A stretch of 64,000 nt of DNA from an uncultured Clostridia bacterium. Its GTDB lineage: Bacteria; Bacillota; Clostridia; Oscillospirales; Ruminococcaceae. A program made the position numbers and the translations under genes. The DNA is taken from contig CANRDI010000003.1 of NCBI GenBank assembly GCA_947629335.1, positions 1-64,000 of the forward strand, written 5' to 3'. Below the pieces are notes generated by a model. It saw nothing but the letters and a program-made list of their open reading frames with translations, ran no database searches and had not been told where the DNA came from. Positions 51,778 to 62,107 of this stretch are shown one piece after another. How positions within the stretch are numbered: the stretch's first letter is position 1; each line of letters opens with the position of its first letter.

Positions 51778-53676
51778 ATGGGATTATTGTCAAACAACAA
51801 GCTGCTTAGCGAAACGGAAAAAATTTCAAAAAAAACATCCGTCGAAAAGCAGAAAAATTCTGCGGCAATAAAAAAGTCCGGATCGTCCGAAAGGATCCGC
51901 AGAAGCTCTCCTGTGCTCCGGGGAAATCCCGTGCTTCAGGATAAAAGGTCTCAAAAGGACGCCGTTCTCAGCAGAAGCAAGACTTATGTGCAGAAAAAAC
52001 CGCGCGATATACCGCGCTCCGCGCCCGTCAGATTTATTGCTCTGGGCGGTCTTAACGAAATAGGAAAAAACCTTTATGTTTACGAATGTTCAAATGATAT
52101 GTTCATAGTTGACTGCGGAATAGCGTTTCCCGATGAGGAGATGCTCGGAGTAGACCTTGTAGTTCCGGATTTCAGCTATATTGAAAAAAATAAGGAAAAA
52201 CTCAGGGGAATTGTCATAACCCACGGACACGAAGACCATATCGGCGGACTTCCGTATCTGCTGAAAAAAATAAATGTTCCCGTTTACGGTACAAGGCTTA
52301 CACTCGGACTTGTAGAGGGAAAGCTGAAAGAACACGGGCTTCTTTCGTCCGTTTCGCTCAATGTGGTTGAACCGAGACAGAACGTGAGAATGGGCTGTAT
52401 GAGCGTAGAGTTTATCCGCGTAAATCATTCAATCCCCGACTCGTGCGCTATGGCTATCCACACTCCTGCGGGAGTTATCGTCCATACGGGCGATTTCAAG
52501 GTCGATTATACGCCCATAGAAGGGGGAATTATTGATCTTGCAAGATTTGGCGAACTTGGAAACAGGGGCGTTTTGGCGCTGATGTCCGAAAGCACAAATG
52601 TTGAGCGTCCCGGATATACGAAAAGCGAACGTTCTGTAGGAGAGAGCTTTCACGGGCTTTTCGACAGGGCAGAGGGCAGAAGGATAATTATTGCGACATT
52701 TTCGAGCAATATCCACAGAATACAGCAGATAATAAACGAAGCCGTTCGTCACGGACGCAGGGTCGCAATTTCGGGCAGAAGCATGACAAACGTTATTGCG
52801 AAAGCTGTCGAGCTTAATTATATAAGAGTTCCCGACAACACCCTTATAGACATTGAGGATGTAAACAAATACGACCCCGAAGAGCTTGTCATTGCGACGA
52901 CGGGCAGTCAGGGAGAACCGCTTTCCGCGCTTTCGAGAATGTCGAGCGGCGACCACAGACAGGTGACGATTACTCCAAACGATTTTATAATTATCTCGGC
53001 AAATCCTATCCCCGGAAACGAAAAGCTCGTGACAAAGGTCGTAAACGAGCTTATGAAGCAGGGAGCGGAGGTCATTTACGAAAGTATGTACGAGGTACAC
53101 GTTTCGGGACACGCTTGTCAGGAAGAGCTTAAAATGATGATCTCGCTTACAAAGCCGAAATTTTTTGTGCCGATACACGGAGAGTATAAGCACCTTAAAA
53201 AACACACTATTCTTGCTCAGGGAATGGGTATCCCCGAAAATAATACATTTATTGCGGGACTCGGAGACGTTATTGAAACGGACGGAGTGGAGATGAAGTT
53301 TGCGGGAACAGTTCCGAGCGGAATGGTAATGGTAGACGGTTCGGGCGTGGGAGACGTCGGAAGCGTCGTTCTCCGTGACAGAAAACATCTTTCCGAGGAC
53401 GGCGTTATAATTGTTGTCGCAACAATCGACCGCGAAAGTGGAAAAGTTGTCGCGGGTCCCGATATTGTTTCAAGAGGATTTGTATATGTACGCGAGAGCG
53501 AAGAACTTTTAGACGAGGCAAGAGAGGTTGTTAAAAATGTTATGGACGACCTTGACGAAAGAAACGTGCGCGAATGGGGAAATATAAAGTCCGCAATGCG
53601 CGACGGGCTTTCGGAGTATATTTATTCAAAGACAAAGAGAAGTCCGATGATACTTCCCATTATTATGGAGATATAG
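51778..53676 (+). CDS. rnj: Ribonuclease J
   Basis: 632 residues, counting from the ATG at 51778 (AGAAAGG eight bases upstream). The first 80 residues are basic and probably disordered. The core has VRFIALGGLNEIGKNLYV, the metal motif VITHGHEDHIGG, HTGDFKVDYTP, the beta-CASP domain SGRSMTN and ATTGSQGEPLSALSRM, and FVPIHGEYKHL. It acts as a 5'-3' exoribonuclease and endonuclease in mRNA decay and RNA maturation. RNase J often controls its own leader, and the long leader here would suit that. The longer ORF start at 51604 lacks a ribosome site. Confidence 0.96.
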   Translation: MGLLSNNKLLSETEKISKKTSVEKQKNSAAIKKSGSSERIRRSSPVLRGNPVLQDKRSQKDAVLSRSKTYVQKKPRDIPRSAPVRFIALGGLNEIGKNLYVYECSNDMFIVDCGIAFPDEEMLGVDLVVPDFSYIEKNKEKLRGIVITHGHEDHIGGLPYLLKKINVPVYGTRLTLGLVEGKLKEHGLLSSVSLNVVEPRQNVRMGCMSVEFIRVNHSIPDSCAMAIHTPAGVIVHTGDFKVDYTPIEGGIIDLARFGELGNRGVLALMSESTNVERPGYTKSERSVGESFHGLFDRAEGRRIIIATFSSNIHRIQQIINEAVRHGRRVAISGRSMTNVIAKAVELNYIRVPDNTLIDIEDVNKYDPEELVIATTGSQGEPLSALSRMSSGDHRQVTITPNDFIIISANPIPGNEKLVTKVVNELMKQGAEVIYESMYEVHVSGHACQEELKMMISLTKPKFFVPIHGEYKHLKKHTILAQGMGIPENNTFIAGLGDVIETDGVEMKFAGTVPSGMVMVDGSGVGDVGSVVLRDRKHLSEDGVIIVVATIDRESGKVVAGPDIVSRGFVYVRESEELLDEAREVVKNVMDDLDERNVREWGNIKSAMRDGLSEYIYSKTKRSPMILPIIMEI

Positions 53677-53761
53677 AAAAAAGCCTTTAGATCGGACGGC
53701 GGGAAAAGTCGGACTTTCGAGAAATTATATATAGTGACAATATCCGAAAGGTGGTGGAGCT

Positions 53762-55825
53762 ATGAGAAATTTTTACAGAAGCAATGTCTTGCTTATTTCG
53801 GTGAGCGTGCTTATACTTGCGGTGATAGTGATAGACATTTATGTTTTCCGAAACGAACCGCTTATTTTCTGGGTATCTCTGCCGATATTGCTTTGCATTT
53901 CAGGTATCGCGCTCGGAAAGCTGCTTCAGATAAGGAAAAGCGAATATTGGTATTTTGAACAGCTTTCGGAGGAAATAAAGGGAAATCAAAGAAACTCTTT
54001 GGTAAATTTCCCTATGCCTATGGCTATAGTTGACAACAACAGAAGCGTTATCTGGAGCAACGACAGTTTTAACGAAGTGTTTTTTACACCGAACGAAGAA
54101 CAATGTTCTATAGACGACGTTACGGAAATGCCGCTCGCGCTGTTCGGCTCGGAGGGACGGGAAATACACTTTGAAGATAAATGGTTCAGAGTATATTCAA
54201 ATCCTCACAGCTATGATATAGGAAAGAAAATTCTGAATACACAGTTCTTTTCATCAGAACAGTCCGATCAGGAAAGCGAAACCATAACAATGCTTATTTT
54301 CCGCGATATAACCGACTTTAAAAAGCTCAAAAAGACGTATGAAAAGTCAAAGCCTGTCGTAATGATAGTTATGGTGGACAACTATGAAGAGCTGCTTTCG
54401 GGGGCAAAAGAGAGCGAAAGAGCATATGTTACTATTCAGGTTGACAGGCTTATAGAAGAATATTTTGCCGAAAAACACGCAGTACTGAAGAAAATAACAA
54501 GCGATAAATTCCTTATAGTTCTTGAAAGACAGTACCTTGACGAGATGATAAGCGAAAAGATGTCGCTTATAAACAAAGCTCACGAGATAATCGTACGAGA
54601 GAGAGCGGCAGTAACGCTTTCCATTGGCGTAGGCGATACGGCGGAATCTTTGGCTCAGGGCGAACGGTTTGCGAGCGAGATGATAGAAAAAGCGCTCGAA
54701 AGAGGCGGCGATCAGGCGCTTATAAAGACCGCAAACGGCTTTAACGCATTCGGCGCGGCTTCTCCCGGAAGAGAACGCACGGGAAAGGTAAAGATAAGGC
54801 TTGCGGCGGAGAATATCAAAAGTCTCATCAGCACCGCTGATACTGTGTACATAATGGGACACAGCTATGCGGATTTCGACAGCGCCGGCTCGGCGATAGG
54901 TCTTACCTGCGCGATCAGAAGAATGGGTATTCCCGCGTATACGGTCGCGCGGTTCAGAGATGAAACGAAAACAAATGCAAAAGCTCTTTTTGATATGTTT
55001 GAAAATTATGATACAGCTGTTGCAATAGAGCCTGAAGAAGCTAAAAATTGGGTCACGGACAAATCCGTCCTTATAGTTGTAGACACGCATATCCTCAAAA
55101 AGCTCGAAGATAAAGAGCTTTACGAGATGACAAAGAAAAACCGCGTCGTTATTGTCGATCACCACCGATTGAGCGCGGGAGCTATAACAGAGTTCGGCGT
55201 CAGGTGTCAGGAAAGCAACGCGTCGTCCGCCGCAGAGCTTGTAACGGAGCTTATACAGTATTTCAGCGCCGATTCGCTTATAAACGCGCGCGAGGCGGAG
55301 GCTCTGCTTGCGGGTATAATGCTCGATACAAAAGATTTCGTTATGCGGTCGGGCGTTTCAACGTTTGAGGCTGCCGCTTATCTGAAAAAACAGGGCGCGG
55401 ATACTGTCGCGGTAAAAAAGCTTTTTGACACTTCGATTGAAAACAAAATGCGAAAAGCCGAGATCATTTCTTCTGCGGAAATTTACAGAGGAAAATGCGC
55501 AATAGCAAAGGTTGAGGACAGCTTTTCGGGGCTGCGCATAGTATGTGCGCAGGCTGCCGACGAAATGCTTTATATAAAAAATGTTGACGCGGCATTTACG
55601 ATATATCCTATCGAAAACGGCTGGGGAGTGAGCGCGAGGTCGTTCGGAAAGATAAATGTTCAGATCATTATGGAAAACTTAGGGACAAATCCCGACGACG
55701 GCGGCGGACATCAGTCCATGGCGGGAGCGCAGCTTTACGAATGTACGATCGACGAGGCTTATGAAAAGCTGGAAAAAGCCATTGACGCATATTTTATGAA
55801 TGTGCCGGAAGAATCGGGGAAATAA
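53762..55825 (+). CDS. gdpP: GdpP-type cyclic-di-AMP phosphodiesterase
   Basis: 687 residues. Two N-terminal membrane helices (residues 8-28 and 33-52), a PAS-like domain (about 80-155, FPMPMAIVDNNRSVIWSND), a degenerate GGDEF domain (about 195-330) and DHH-DHHA1 domains (about 350-675) match GdpP/YybT. Active-site residues are seen in MGHSYADFDSAG, VVDTHILK, IVDHHRLS and the GGGHQSMAG loop. It hydrolyses c-di-AMP and controls potassium and wall stress. GGTGG precedes the ATG; rplI follows 34 bases later, the usual order. Confidence 0.95.
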   Translation: MRNFYRSNVLLISVSVLILAVIVIDIYVFRNEPLIFWVSLPILLCISGIALGKLLQIRKSEYWYFEQLSEEIKGNQRNSLVNFPMPMAIVDNNRSVIWSNDSFNEVFFTPNEEQCSIDDVTEMPLALFGSEGREIHFEDKWFRVYSNPHSYDIGKKILNTQFFSSEQSDQESETITMLIFRDITDFKKLKKTYEKSKPVVMIVMVDNYEELLSGAKESERAYVTIQVDRLIEEYFAEKHAVLKKITSDKFLIVLERQYLDEMISEKMSLINKAHEIIVRERAAVTLSIGVGDTAESLAQGERFASEMIEKALERGGDQALIKTANGFNAFGAASPGRERTGKVKIRLAAENIKSLISTADTVYIMGHSYADFDSAGSAIGLTCAIRRMGIPAYTVARFRDETKTNAKALFDMFENYDTAVAIEPEEAKNWVTDKSVLIVVDTHILKKLEDKELYEMTKKNRVVIVDHHRLSAGAITEFGVRCQESNASSAAELVTELIQYFSADSLINAREAEALLAGIMLDTKDFVMRSGVSTFEAAAYLKKQGADTVAVKKLFDTSIENKMRKAEIISSAEIYRGKCAIAKVEDSFSGLRIVCAQAADEMLYIKNVDAAFTIYPIENGWGVSARSFGKINVQIIMENLGTNPDDGGGHQSMAGAQLYECTIDEAYEKLEKAIDAYFMNVPEESGK

Positions 55826-55859
55826 GTGATAATAAAGACAGTTGAAAGGAATTGAAATT

Positions 55860-56312
55860 ATGAAGGTCATTTTGCTTGAAGACGTTAAAGGAACAGGAAA
55901 AAAGGGAGAAATAAAAGAGGTAAAGGACGGCTATGCAATAAACGGACTTATCAGAAAAGGTCTGGCTCAGGAGGCGACCGCCAAAAACCTTAATATTCTT
56001 CAGGGACAAAAGGATTCCGCACAGCACAAAATCGACGTTGAAGTTGCAAATGCAAAGGCTGTGGCGGAAAAACTTGAGGGAAAGACAGTTTGTGTAAAGG
56101 CAAAAGCAGGACAGAACGGAAGACTTTTCGGAACGGTCACTTCAAAAGAGGTTTCGGCAGAAATAAAGAAATCGCTCGGTCTGGACGTTGAAAAGAAAAA
56201 AATAAATATCCCGATGAAGATAGAGGGATTTGGAAAGTTTTCGGCTGAGGCAAAACTTTACGCGGGAATTTCCGCTAAGTTTTTCGTAGAAGTCTCGGAG
56301 GACGAAAACTGA
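55860..56312 (+). CDS. rplI: 50S ribosomal protein L9
   Basis: 150 residues: N-terminal [21 protein letters not shown] with [13 protein letters not shown], a long connecting helix, and the C-terminal domain ([13 protein letters not shown]). It binds 23S rRNA. The ATG at 55860 has GAAAGGA upstream. Its stop shares one base with the dnaB start (TGATG), so translation is coupled. Confidence 0.97.
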   Translation: MKVILLEDVKGTGKKGEIKEVKDGYAINGLIRKGLAQEATAKNLNILQGQKDSAQHKIDVEVANAKAVAEKLEGKTVCVKAKAGQNGRLFGTVTSKEVSAEIKKSLGLDVEKKKINIPMKIEGFGKFSAEAKLYAGISAKFFVEVSEDEN

Positions 56313-57688
56313 TGTCGGCGGCTGATTTTGAGGGTATAAATCTGCCGTGCAATATCGGCGCGGAAAGGTCTGTACTCGGATGTGTTTTTGCCGATAATGC
56401 CCGGAAGGGCGTTCTCGGAGAGGTCATAAGCTCGCTTCGCGCAGAGCATTTTTATCTCGAACTTCATGCAGGAATCTACAGCGTTATGGCGAGACTTTAC
56501 CTTTCGGGAACAAGGCTCGATACGGTCGTTATTCTTAACGAATGCCTAAGAGAAGGCATTTTCGCGGACGAGGCAGAGGCGGCGGAATGCGCAAAAGAGC
56601 TTATGGACGACGCGCCGAGCTCTTCGGCAATTGCGGCTTACGCTAAGATAGTCATCGAAAAGTATATGCTCAGAAGCCTTATCTTAGCGGCAAATGATAT
56701 TATAAGAAACGCGTCGTCGGAAACTGACGACGCGGAAAAAGCGCTCGATTTCGCCGAGCGCAGGATATACGAGATAAGACAGGGCGAAGAGGACAGAAGC
56801 CTTACACATATAAGCGGGGTCGTTTTCGAGAGAATAAAAGACCTGACCGAACTTGCCAAAGAAGCGGCAAGAAACAACGGAAAACCCGTTTTGAGAGGAA
56901 TGGAAACGGGATTTACGGAGGTTGACAGAAAGATACTCGGACTTAAAGCGTCAGAGCTGCTTATAATCGGCGCAAGACCCGGTATGGGCAAAACCTCTTT
57001 CGCAATGAATATCGCGGCGAATATTGCGAAAAAATATCGTGATAAGGCTGTCTGCGTTTTCAGCCTCGAAATGTCAAAAGAAGAAATAGTTTCCCGAATG
57101 TTATCCTCCGAGGCGCTTATTACATCAGAAGCAATGACGACGGGTTGTGTTGCAAATGAACAGTGGGGCAGTATCACGGAAGCGGCGGATATTTTGTCCC
57201 AGCTTCCCATTTATATTGACGATACTCCCGCATGCAGCGTTACGTCTATAAAGTCAAAGCTCAGGAGAATGAAAAATCTCGGCTTGGTTATTGTCGATCA
57301 CCTCAACCTGATGACCTCGATAAACGATTATCACGGAAACAGGGTGGCGGAGATCTCTGAAATAACGAGAGAATTTAAGGTCCTTGCGAAAGAGCTTAAT
57401 GTTCCGGTGGTAGTTCTTTCACAGCTTTCAAGAGGCTCTGAAAAGCGCGAAGACAAGCGCCCTCTGCTGTCGGATCTGAGAGATTCGGGTTCAATAGAGC
57501 AGGACGCGGACGTTGTTATGTTTTTGCACAGAAACAGCTATTATGACAAGACCGATCCGAATAAAGAGCTTTGCGAGTGCAATGTCGCAAAAAATCGTCA
57601 CGGCGAAACGGGCGTTGCAAGAATAGGCTGGAAGGGCGAATATACAAAGTTTGTAAATGTTGAATTTAAACAAACAGAGAATTATTGA
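56312..57688 (+). CDS. dnaB: Replicative DNA helicase DnaB
   Basis: 458 residues. The N-terminal domain begins at NIGAERSVLGCVF. A RecA-like helicase core follows with Walker A ARPGMGKTSF, Walker B LVIVDHLNLM, the VVLSQLSRGSEKR loop and the DVVMFLHR strand. It forms a hexamer and unwinds the fork. Gene order gdpP-rplI-dnaB is classic for Firmicutes. It overlaps tilS. Confidence 0.97.
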   Translation: MSAADFEGINLPCNIGAERSVLGCVFADNARKGVLGEVISSLRAEHFYLELHAGIYSVMARLYLSGTRLDTVVILNECLREGIFADEAEAAECAKELMDDAPSSSAIAAYAKIVIEKYMLRSLILAANDIIRNASSETDDAEKALDFAERRIYEIRQGEEDRSLTHISGVVFERIKDLTELAKEAARNNGKPVLRGMETGFTEVDRKILGLKASELLIIGARPGMGKTSFAMNIAANIAKKYRDKAVCVFSLEMSKEEIVSRMLSSEALITSEAMTTGCVANEQWGSITEAADILSQLPIYIDDTPACSVTSIKSKLRRMKNLGLVIVDHLNLMTSINDYHGNRVAEISEITREFKVLAKELNVPVVVLSQLSRGSEKREDKRPLLSDLRDSGSIEQDADVVMFLHRNSYYDKTDPNKELCECNVAKNRHGETGVARIGWKGEYTKFVNVEFKQTENY

Positions 57689-57693
57689 TAAAA

Positions 57694-58683
57694 ATGGATA
57701 TTATAGACAGCGTAAGAACGGCGATCTCGGAAAACAATATGCTCTGCGGCGAAAAAACGGCGGTCTGTGCGCTTTCGGGCGGCGCGGACAGCGTTGCGCT
57801 TCTGCTGGTCATGAAAGAGCTTTCGGTACAATACGGCTTTAAGCTCGGCGCTTGTCATTTAAACCACGGGCTTCGCGGCGAGGACAGCGACGCGGACGAA
57901 ATTTTTTGCGTGCAGTTGTGCGAAAGGCTCGGCATTGAGCTTTACAGAAAGAAGATAAGCGTTCGTGAATATTCTCAAAAGCATGAAAGCCTCGAAGAAA
58001 CTGCTCGGAAGATACGCTACCGATTTTTTGAGGAGGCAAGAGAACATTTCGGCGAAAATTCGGTAACTGCCACTGCGCATAATGCGAACGACAGCGCTGA
58101 GACCGTACTGCTGAACATCATCAGAGGAACGGGACTTAAAGGCTTGTGCGGGATACCGCCAGTAAGGGATAAAATAATAAGACCGCTTATTTATACACAG
58201 CGAAGCGATATTGAGAAATTTCTTAAAAGTAAAAATCAGCCGTTTGTTACAGATAAAACAAATTTTTCCGAGGAGTACACAAGAAACAGAATAAGACATA
58301 ATATACTCCCCGAAATGATAAAGATAAATCCGTCCGTTATCAAAACTATCTCTCGAATGTCCGAAAATCTCCGCCGCGACAGCAGCTATCTCGAAGAAAT
58401 TTCCGAAAGCGCATTATTAAGCGCCGAGCGTGAAAACGGATATGAAGCGTCAGAAATAGATAAGCTCTGCGAGCCGATTAAGAGCAGAGCCGTGAGGAAA
58501 ATTCTGATAAAAGGCGGCGTAGAGCCGTCGGAACTGAGGATAAAAACCGCCGTTTCGCTTCTTTCAAAACGCAGTGCAAGATATAATCCTTGTAAGAATA
58601 AATTTTTTACAATAAGAAAGGGAATTTGCTTTATAGAAAATATTGAGCAGAAATTCGGCGGTTTTAACGAAAAACACGAATGA
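57694..58683 (+). CDS. tilS: tRNA(Ile)-lysidine synthetase
   Basis: 329 residues, short compared with the 430-460 of many TilS but matching the shorter type. The PP-loop ALSGGADSVALLL adenylates C34, HLNHGLRGEDSDADE and the CHLNHGLRG-type block and TATAHNANDSAETVLLN follow. The C-terminal domain is brief, ending after KNKFFTIRKGICFI. It makes lysidine at position 34 of tRNA-Ile. The ATG at 57694 was preferred to the TTG at 57685 inside the dnaB stop; neither has a strong ribosome site. Confidence 0.93.
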   Translation: MDIIDSVRTAISENNMLCGEKTAVCALSGGADSVALLLVMKELSVQYGFKLGACHLNHGLRGEDSDADEIFCVQLCERLGIELYRKKISVREYSQKHESLEETARKIRYRFFEEAREHFGENSVTATAHNANDSAETVLLNIIRGTGLKGLCGIPPVRDKIIRPLIYTQRSDIEKFLKSKNQPFVTDKTNFSEEYTRNRIRHNILPEMIKINPSVIKTISRMSENLRRDSSYLEEISESALLSAERENGYEASEIDKLCEPIKSRAVRKILIKGGVEPSELRIKTAVSLLSKRSARYNPCKNKFFTIRKGICFIENIEQKFGGFNEKHE

Positions 58684-58740
58684 GTGTTGAAAACTATTGT
58701 CGCAAATAAGGAAATTTCAGCAAAAATTCATAAAATAGGT

Positions 58741-58800
58741 TTGCAATTTTGAATTTAATATGATATAATAATCGCAGAGCGATTATTAAGCGATTATTAT
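58741..58800 (+). promoter_or_regulatory. Palindromic promoter element upstream of hpt-ftsH (short form)
   Basis: TTGCAA at 58741-58746, 17-bp spacer, TATAAT at 58764-58769 with TG two bases before the -10 box, then the palindrome AATAATCGC, AGA, GCGATTATT at 58767-58787, beginning inside the -10 box. The remainder of the 106-bp unit is absent; only a second GCGATTATT copy follows. The layout equals those before comM and the GtrA gene. Confidence 0.75.
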
Positions 58801-58841
58801 ATGTTTTCAATACTTCTTTAGAGATAGGAGTAATAAAGAAT

Positions 58842-59369
58842 ATGTATTTTCCGAATGAGGTCGAAAGAGTTCTTATCACGGAGGAACAGATAAAGGAACG
58901 CGTAAAACAACTCGGCGAAATGCTTACAAAAGAATATGACGGCAAAAATCCGCTGTTTTTATGCGTGCTTCGGGGCGCAAATGTTTTTCTGAGCGATCTT
59001 ATCAGAAATGTCGAATGTCCGCTTGAAATAGATTTTATCAGAGTTCACAGCTATGTTGGGACAAGTTCGAGCGGCGAAGTAAAGATAGAGGGAAATTTCC
59101 CGGACGTATCGGGGCGCGATGTTCTGATTGTCGAGGATATTATAGACACGGCGAGGACGCTTTCAAAACTAAAAGAGCTTTTGCTGAGCAAAGAGCCTAA
59201 GTCGCTTAAAACAGCCGTTCTTCTTGATAAGCCTTCGCGCAGGGTCGTCAAAGGATTTAAGGCGGATTTCACGGGCTATGAGATAGAAGATCTGTTTGTG
59301 GTAGGATACGGTCTCGACTGTGACATGAAATTCAGAAATCTTCCGTATATCGGAGTTTTAAAGGGATAA
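58842..59369 (+). CDS. hpt: Hypoxanthine phosphoribosyltransferase
   Basis: 175 residues. The PRPP motif VLIVEDIIDTARTL is at about residues 92-105, and LRGANVFLSDL, DFIRVHSYVG and VGYGLDCDMKFRNLPYIG complete the purine site. It salvages hypoxanthine and guanine. Firmicutes often have tilS-hpt-ftsH in this order. Here it has its own palindromic promoter rather than direct coupling to tilS. Confidence 0.96.
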   Translation: MYFPNEVERVLITEEQIKERVKQLGEMLTKEYDGKNPLFLCVLRGANVFLSDLIRNVECPLEIDFIRVHSYVGTSSSGEVKIEGNFPDVSGRDVLIVEDIIDTARTLSKLKELLLSKEPKSLKTAVLLDKPSRRVVKGFKADFTGYEIEDLFVVGYGLDCDMKFRNLPYIGVLKG

Positions 59370-59439
59370 GTACATATAATTATGTATGGCGTAAATGCTT
59401 AAAAATAAGTTTTGCTTTTGAGCATACGGCGATATTTTA

Positions 59440-59502
59440 CGGTAAAGTGCATGAGCTCCTATTTAAGCGGGATTTGCCCGCGAACTTATTTACCGAAACT
59501 TT
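59440..59502 (+). other. Hairpin in the ftsH upstream region
   Basis: CGGTAAA and TTTACCG bracket an inner stem GCGGG-ATTTG-CCCGC with flanking TTAAG/CTTA pairing. Further upstream is the perfect palindrome TACATAATTATGTA at about 59370-59383. They lie in the 218 bases between hpt and ftsH. A cis-regulatory role is only a possibility. Confidence 0.4.
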
Positions 59503-59587
59503 TCTCTAAATATTTTAAAAGTACTGCGGTTTTCTGCGGTTAAATATAAATATAATAATTCACGCATTATGCGGAAAGGCGGTTTAA

Positions 59588-61579
59588 ATGAAGAAAAATA
59601 AGCTGACGGGCGTTATCGTTTACTTCCTTATCATCTTTGCGCTGATATTCGGAGTTGTAATGGTCCTGAATATGGCAGGCTCAGGTACGGGAAAGGAAGT
59701 TCCTACCTATTCCGATATTATTTCCGAATTTGACGAGCTTAATGTTTCAAAATATGAGCTTGACCTCGGAAGCGGACTGTTAAAGTACTATATAAAGGGT
59801 ACTGAAAACGATCCGAAGCAGATGAAAACGTATAGCGTTCCGAACGTAAACATTTTCATAAACGACATTAACAGCGGATATACTTCCGACGGAAAAATGG
59901 CGAATTACCGCGTTAGATATAACGAGGCAAATCCCGATAATCCGCTTGTGGAAAACTATATCCCTATCTCGGATAATTCGTTCTGGCTGAATTTGCTTCC
60001 GTATCTGTTTCTGATACTTGTAATGGTGGTATTTACCGTCGTTATTTTCAGACAGACAACGGGCGGCGGAAAGATAAACTCTTTCTCCCGCGCGAATGTT
60101 CGGCAGATGACAGGAAAGAAGGTCACGTTTGCAGATGTCGCGGGTGCTGACGAGGAGAAGCAGGAGCTTGTAGAAATAGTGGATTATCTGAAAAATCCCG
60201 GCAAATACCGCGAAATAGGCGCAAGAGTTCCGAAAGGAGTTTTGCTCGTAGGTCCTCCCGGAACAGGTAAAACATTGCTCGCTAAGGCTGTAGCGGGTGA
60301 GGCTGACGCACCGTTTTTCTCGATTTCGGGTTCTGATTTTGTTGAAATGTACGTCGGCGTAGGTGCGTCGCGTGTGCGCGATCTGTTCGATCAGGCTAAA
60401 AAGCACACTCCCTCCATTATCTTCATTGATGAGATAGACGCGGTAGGACGTCAGCGCGGCGCGGGTCTTGGCGGAGGTCATGACGAGCGCGAGCAGACAT
60501 TGAACCAGCTTCTTGTAGAAATGGACGGATTTACCGAAAACGAGAACATCATTGTTATGGCGGCTACAAACAGACGCGATATCCTTGACCCTGCGCTTAT
60601 GCGTCCGGGACGTTTCGACAGACAGGTCGTAGTAGGCTATCCCGATATAAAGGGACGCGAGGAGATATTAAAGGTTCACACAAGAAATAAAAATATCGGG
60701 CCGGACGTTGACCTTAAAACAATTGCCGCTACAACGGCGGGCTTTACGGGAGCAGATCTTGAAAACCTCGTAAACGAGGCGGCGCTTCTTGCGGCAAGAA
60801 AGAACAAAAAAGCTATCACAAAAGAAGAAATTGAAGAAGCGACAATAAAAGTTGTAGCAGGACCTGAGAAGAAGAGCAAGGTCGTTTCCGAGGAAGAAAA
60901 GCGCCTTACCGCTTATCACGAGGCGGGTCATGCTATCACAACTTATTTCTGCACGACGCAGGATAAAGTACACCAGGTCTCGATAGTTCCGCGCGGTTCT
61001 GCAGGCGGTTTTACAATGCACCTTCCCGAAAAGGACAGAAGTTTTATCTCAAAAACTTATATGGAAGAAGAAATAATCGTTCTGCTCGGAGGACGTGTAG
61101 CCGAAAAACTTATTCTTGACGACATCTCTACGGGCGCATCAAACGATATTGAACGTGCGACGGGAGTTGCGCGCGATATGGTAATGCGCTACGGTTTTTC
61201 CGAAAAGTTAGGTCCGATACTTTACGGAAACGCAAGCCACGAGGTATTTCTCGGCAGAGATTATTCTCAGGGAAAGAACTATTCGGAAAATGTCGCGTCC
61301 GAGATTGACGCGGAGATAAGAGAGCTTATTGAAACTGGTTATGAAAAGGCAAAGGATATTCTTACTATCCATTCCGATATGCTCGAAAAATGCGCTCAAT
61401 ATCTGATGAAGCACGAAAAGATCACCGGTCCCGATTTCTATAAACTTATGGCGGGGGAAATAACCGTTGACGGCGACATAGTAGATCTTTCAAAGAATGA
61501 AAGTTCCGAGATGTCCTATGATGAAAAATCGGAAACCGACGGACGCAGTGAAGAAGACAAAACTGACGGCGAAGAATAA
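59588..61579 (+). CDS. ftsH: ATP-dependent zinc metalloprotease FtsH
   Basis: 663 residues. Two membrane helices (about 8-27 and 135-155) flank an extracytoplasmic loop. The AAA+ domain has [18 protein letters not shown], the [13 protein letters not shown] block and [19 protein letters not shown] with the arginine finger. The protease domain carries HEAGHA with the zinc ligands and a later acidic ligand in ASNDIERA. It degrades membrane and regulatory proteins. The 60-residue acidic tail ([10 protein letters not shown]) is likely unstructured. It follows hpt by 218 bases; AAAGG precedes the ATG. Confidence 0.97.
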   Translation: MKKNKLTGVIVYFLIIFALIFGVVMVLNMAGSGTGKEVPTYSDIISEFDELNVSKYELDLGSGLLKYYIKGTENDPKQMKTYSVPNVNIFINDINSGYTSDGKMANYRVRYNEANPDNPLVENYIPISDNSFWLNLLPYLFLILVMVVFTVVIFRQTTGGGKINSFSRANVRQMTGKKVTFADVAGADEEKQELVEIVDYLKNPGKYREIGARVPKGVLLVGPPGTGKTLLAKAVAGEADAPFFSISGSDFVEMYVGVGASRVRDLFDQAKKHTPSIIFIDEIDAVGRQRGAGLGGGHDEREQTLNQLLVEMDGFTENENIIVMAATNRRDILDPALMRPGRFDRQVVVGYPDIKGREEILKVHTRNKNIGPDVDLKTIAATTAGFTGADLENLVNEAALLAARKNKKAITKEEIEEATIKVVAGPEKKSKVVSEEEKRLTAYHEAGHAITTYFCTTQDKVHQVSIVPRGSAGGFTMHLPEKDRSFISKTYMEEEIIVLLGGRVAEKLILDDISTGASNDIERATGVARDMVMRYGFSEKLGPILYGNASHEVFLGRDYSQGKNYSENVASEIDAEIRELIETGYEKAKDILTIHSDMLEKCAQYLMKHEKITGPDFYKLMAGEITVDGDIVDLSKNESSEMSYDEKSETDGRSEEDKTDGEE

Positions 61580-61651
61580 TTGTTTCGGAGCTAATGGGCT
61601 GAAATACGCTCATTAACTCCGAAATTGTTTAAAAAAATTCAAGAGGAAATT

Positions 61652-62071
61652 ATGATAGAATACATAGACGAAGCGCCTACGCTCGAAGAGTATAAAGCTA
61701 TGAGAAAAGCGGTAAATTTTATGCTGCTTTCGGACAGGATCGCCCAAAACGCGCTTAATAACGCGTTTCACATAACGACTGTCCGTGACGACGGAAAAGC
61801 CATCGGAATGATAAGAGTACTTTCTGACGGAAGCTATGCAAATTTCATCACAGATGTAATGGTCATTCCCGAATATCAGCATAAGGGAATAGGTACGGAA
61901 ATGATGAGAAGAACGGTCGCATATATGAAAGGAACGCTCGAAAAAGGCGAAACAATAGTTCTTTATCTTATGTCGGCAATAGGAAAAGAACCGTTTTATA
62001 AGCAGTTCGGCTTTCGTGAGCGCCCGAATGAGGTCTGGGGCGCAGGAATGAGCCAGTGGATCTCAAAGTAA
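61652..62071 (+). CDS. GNAT family N-acetyltransferase
   Basis: 139 residues, a standard GNAT domain. The acetyl-CoA loop is VMVIPEYQHKGIGTEMM (with the Q/RxxGxG/A motif QHKGIG), followed by the VLYLMSAIGKEPFYKQFGF C-terminal strand-helix. The substrate is not known. The ATG at 61652 with AGAGG upstream is the likely start; the track start at 61625 lacks a ribosome site. Confidence 0.88.
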   Translation: MIEYIDEAPTLEEYKAMRKAVNFMLLSDRIAQNALNNAFHITTVRDDGKAIGMIRVLSDGSYANFITDVMVIPEYQHKGIGTEMMRRTVAYMKGTLEKGETIVLYLMSAIGKEPFYKQFGFRERPNEVWGAGMSQWISK

Positions 62072-62107
62072 AGGAGCAAAATATTATTTATAAAGGAGAG
62101 GTAAATT

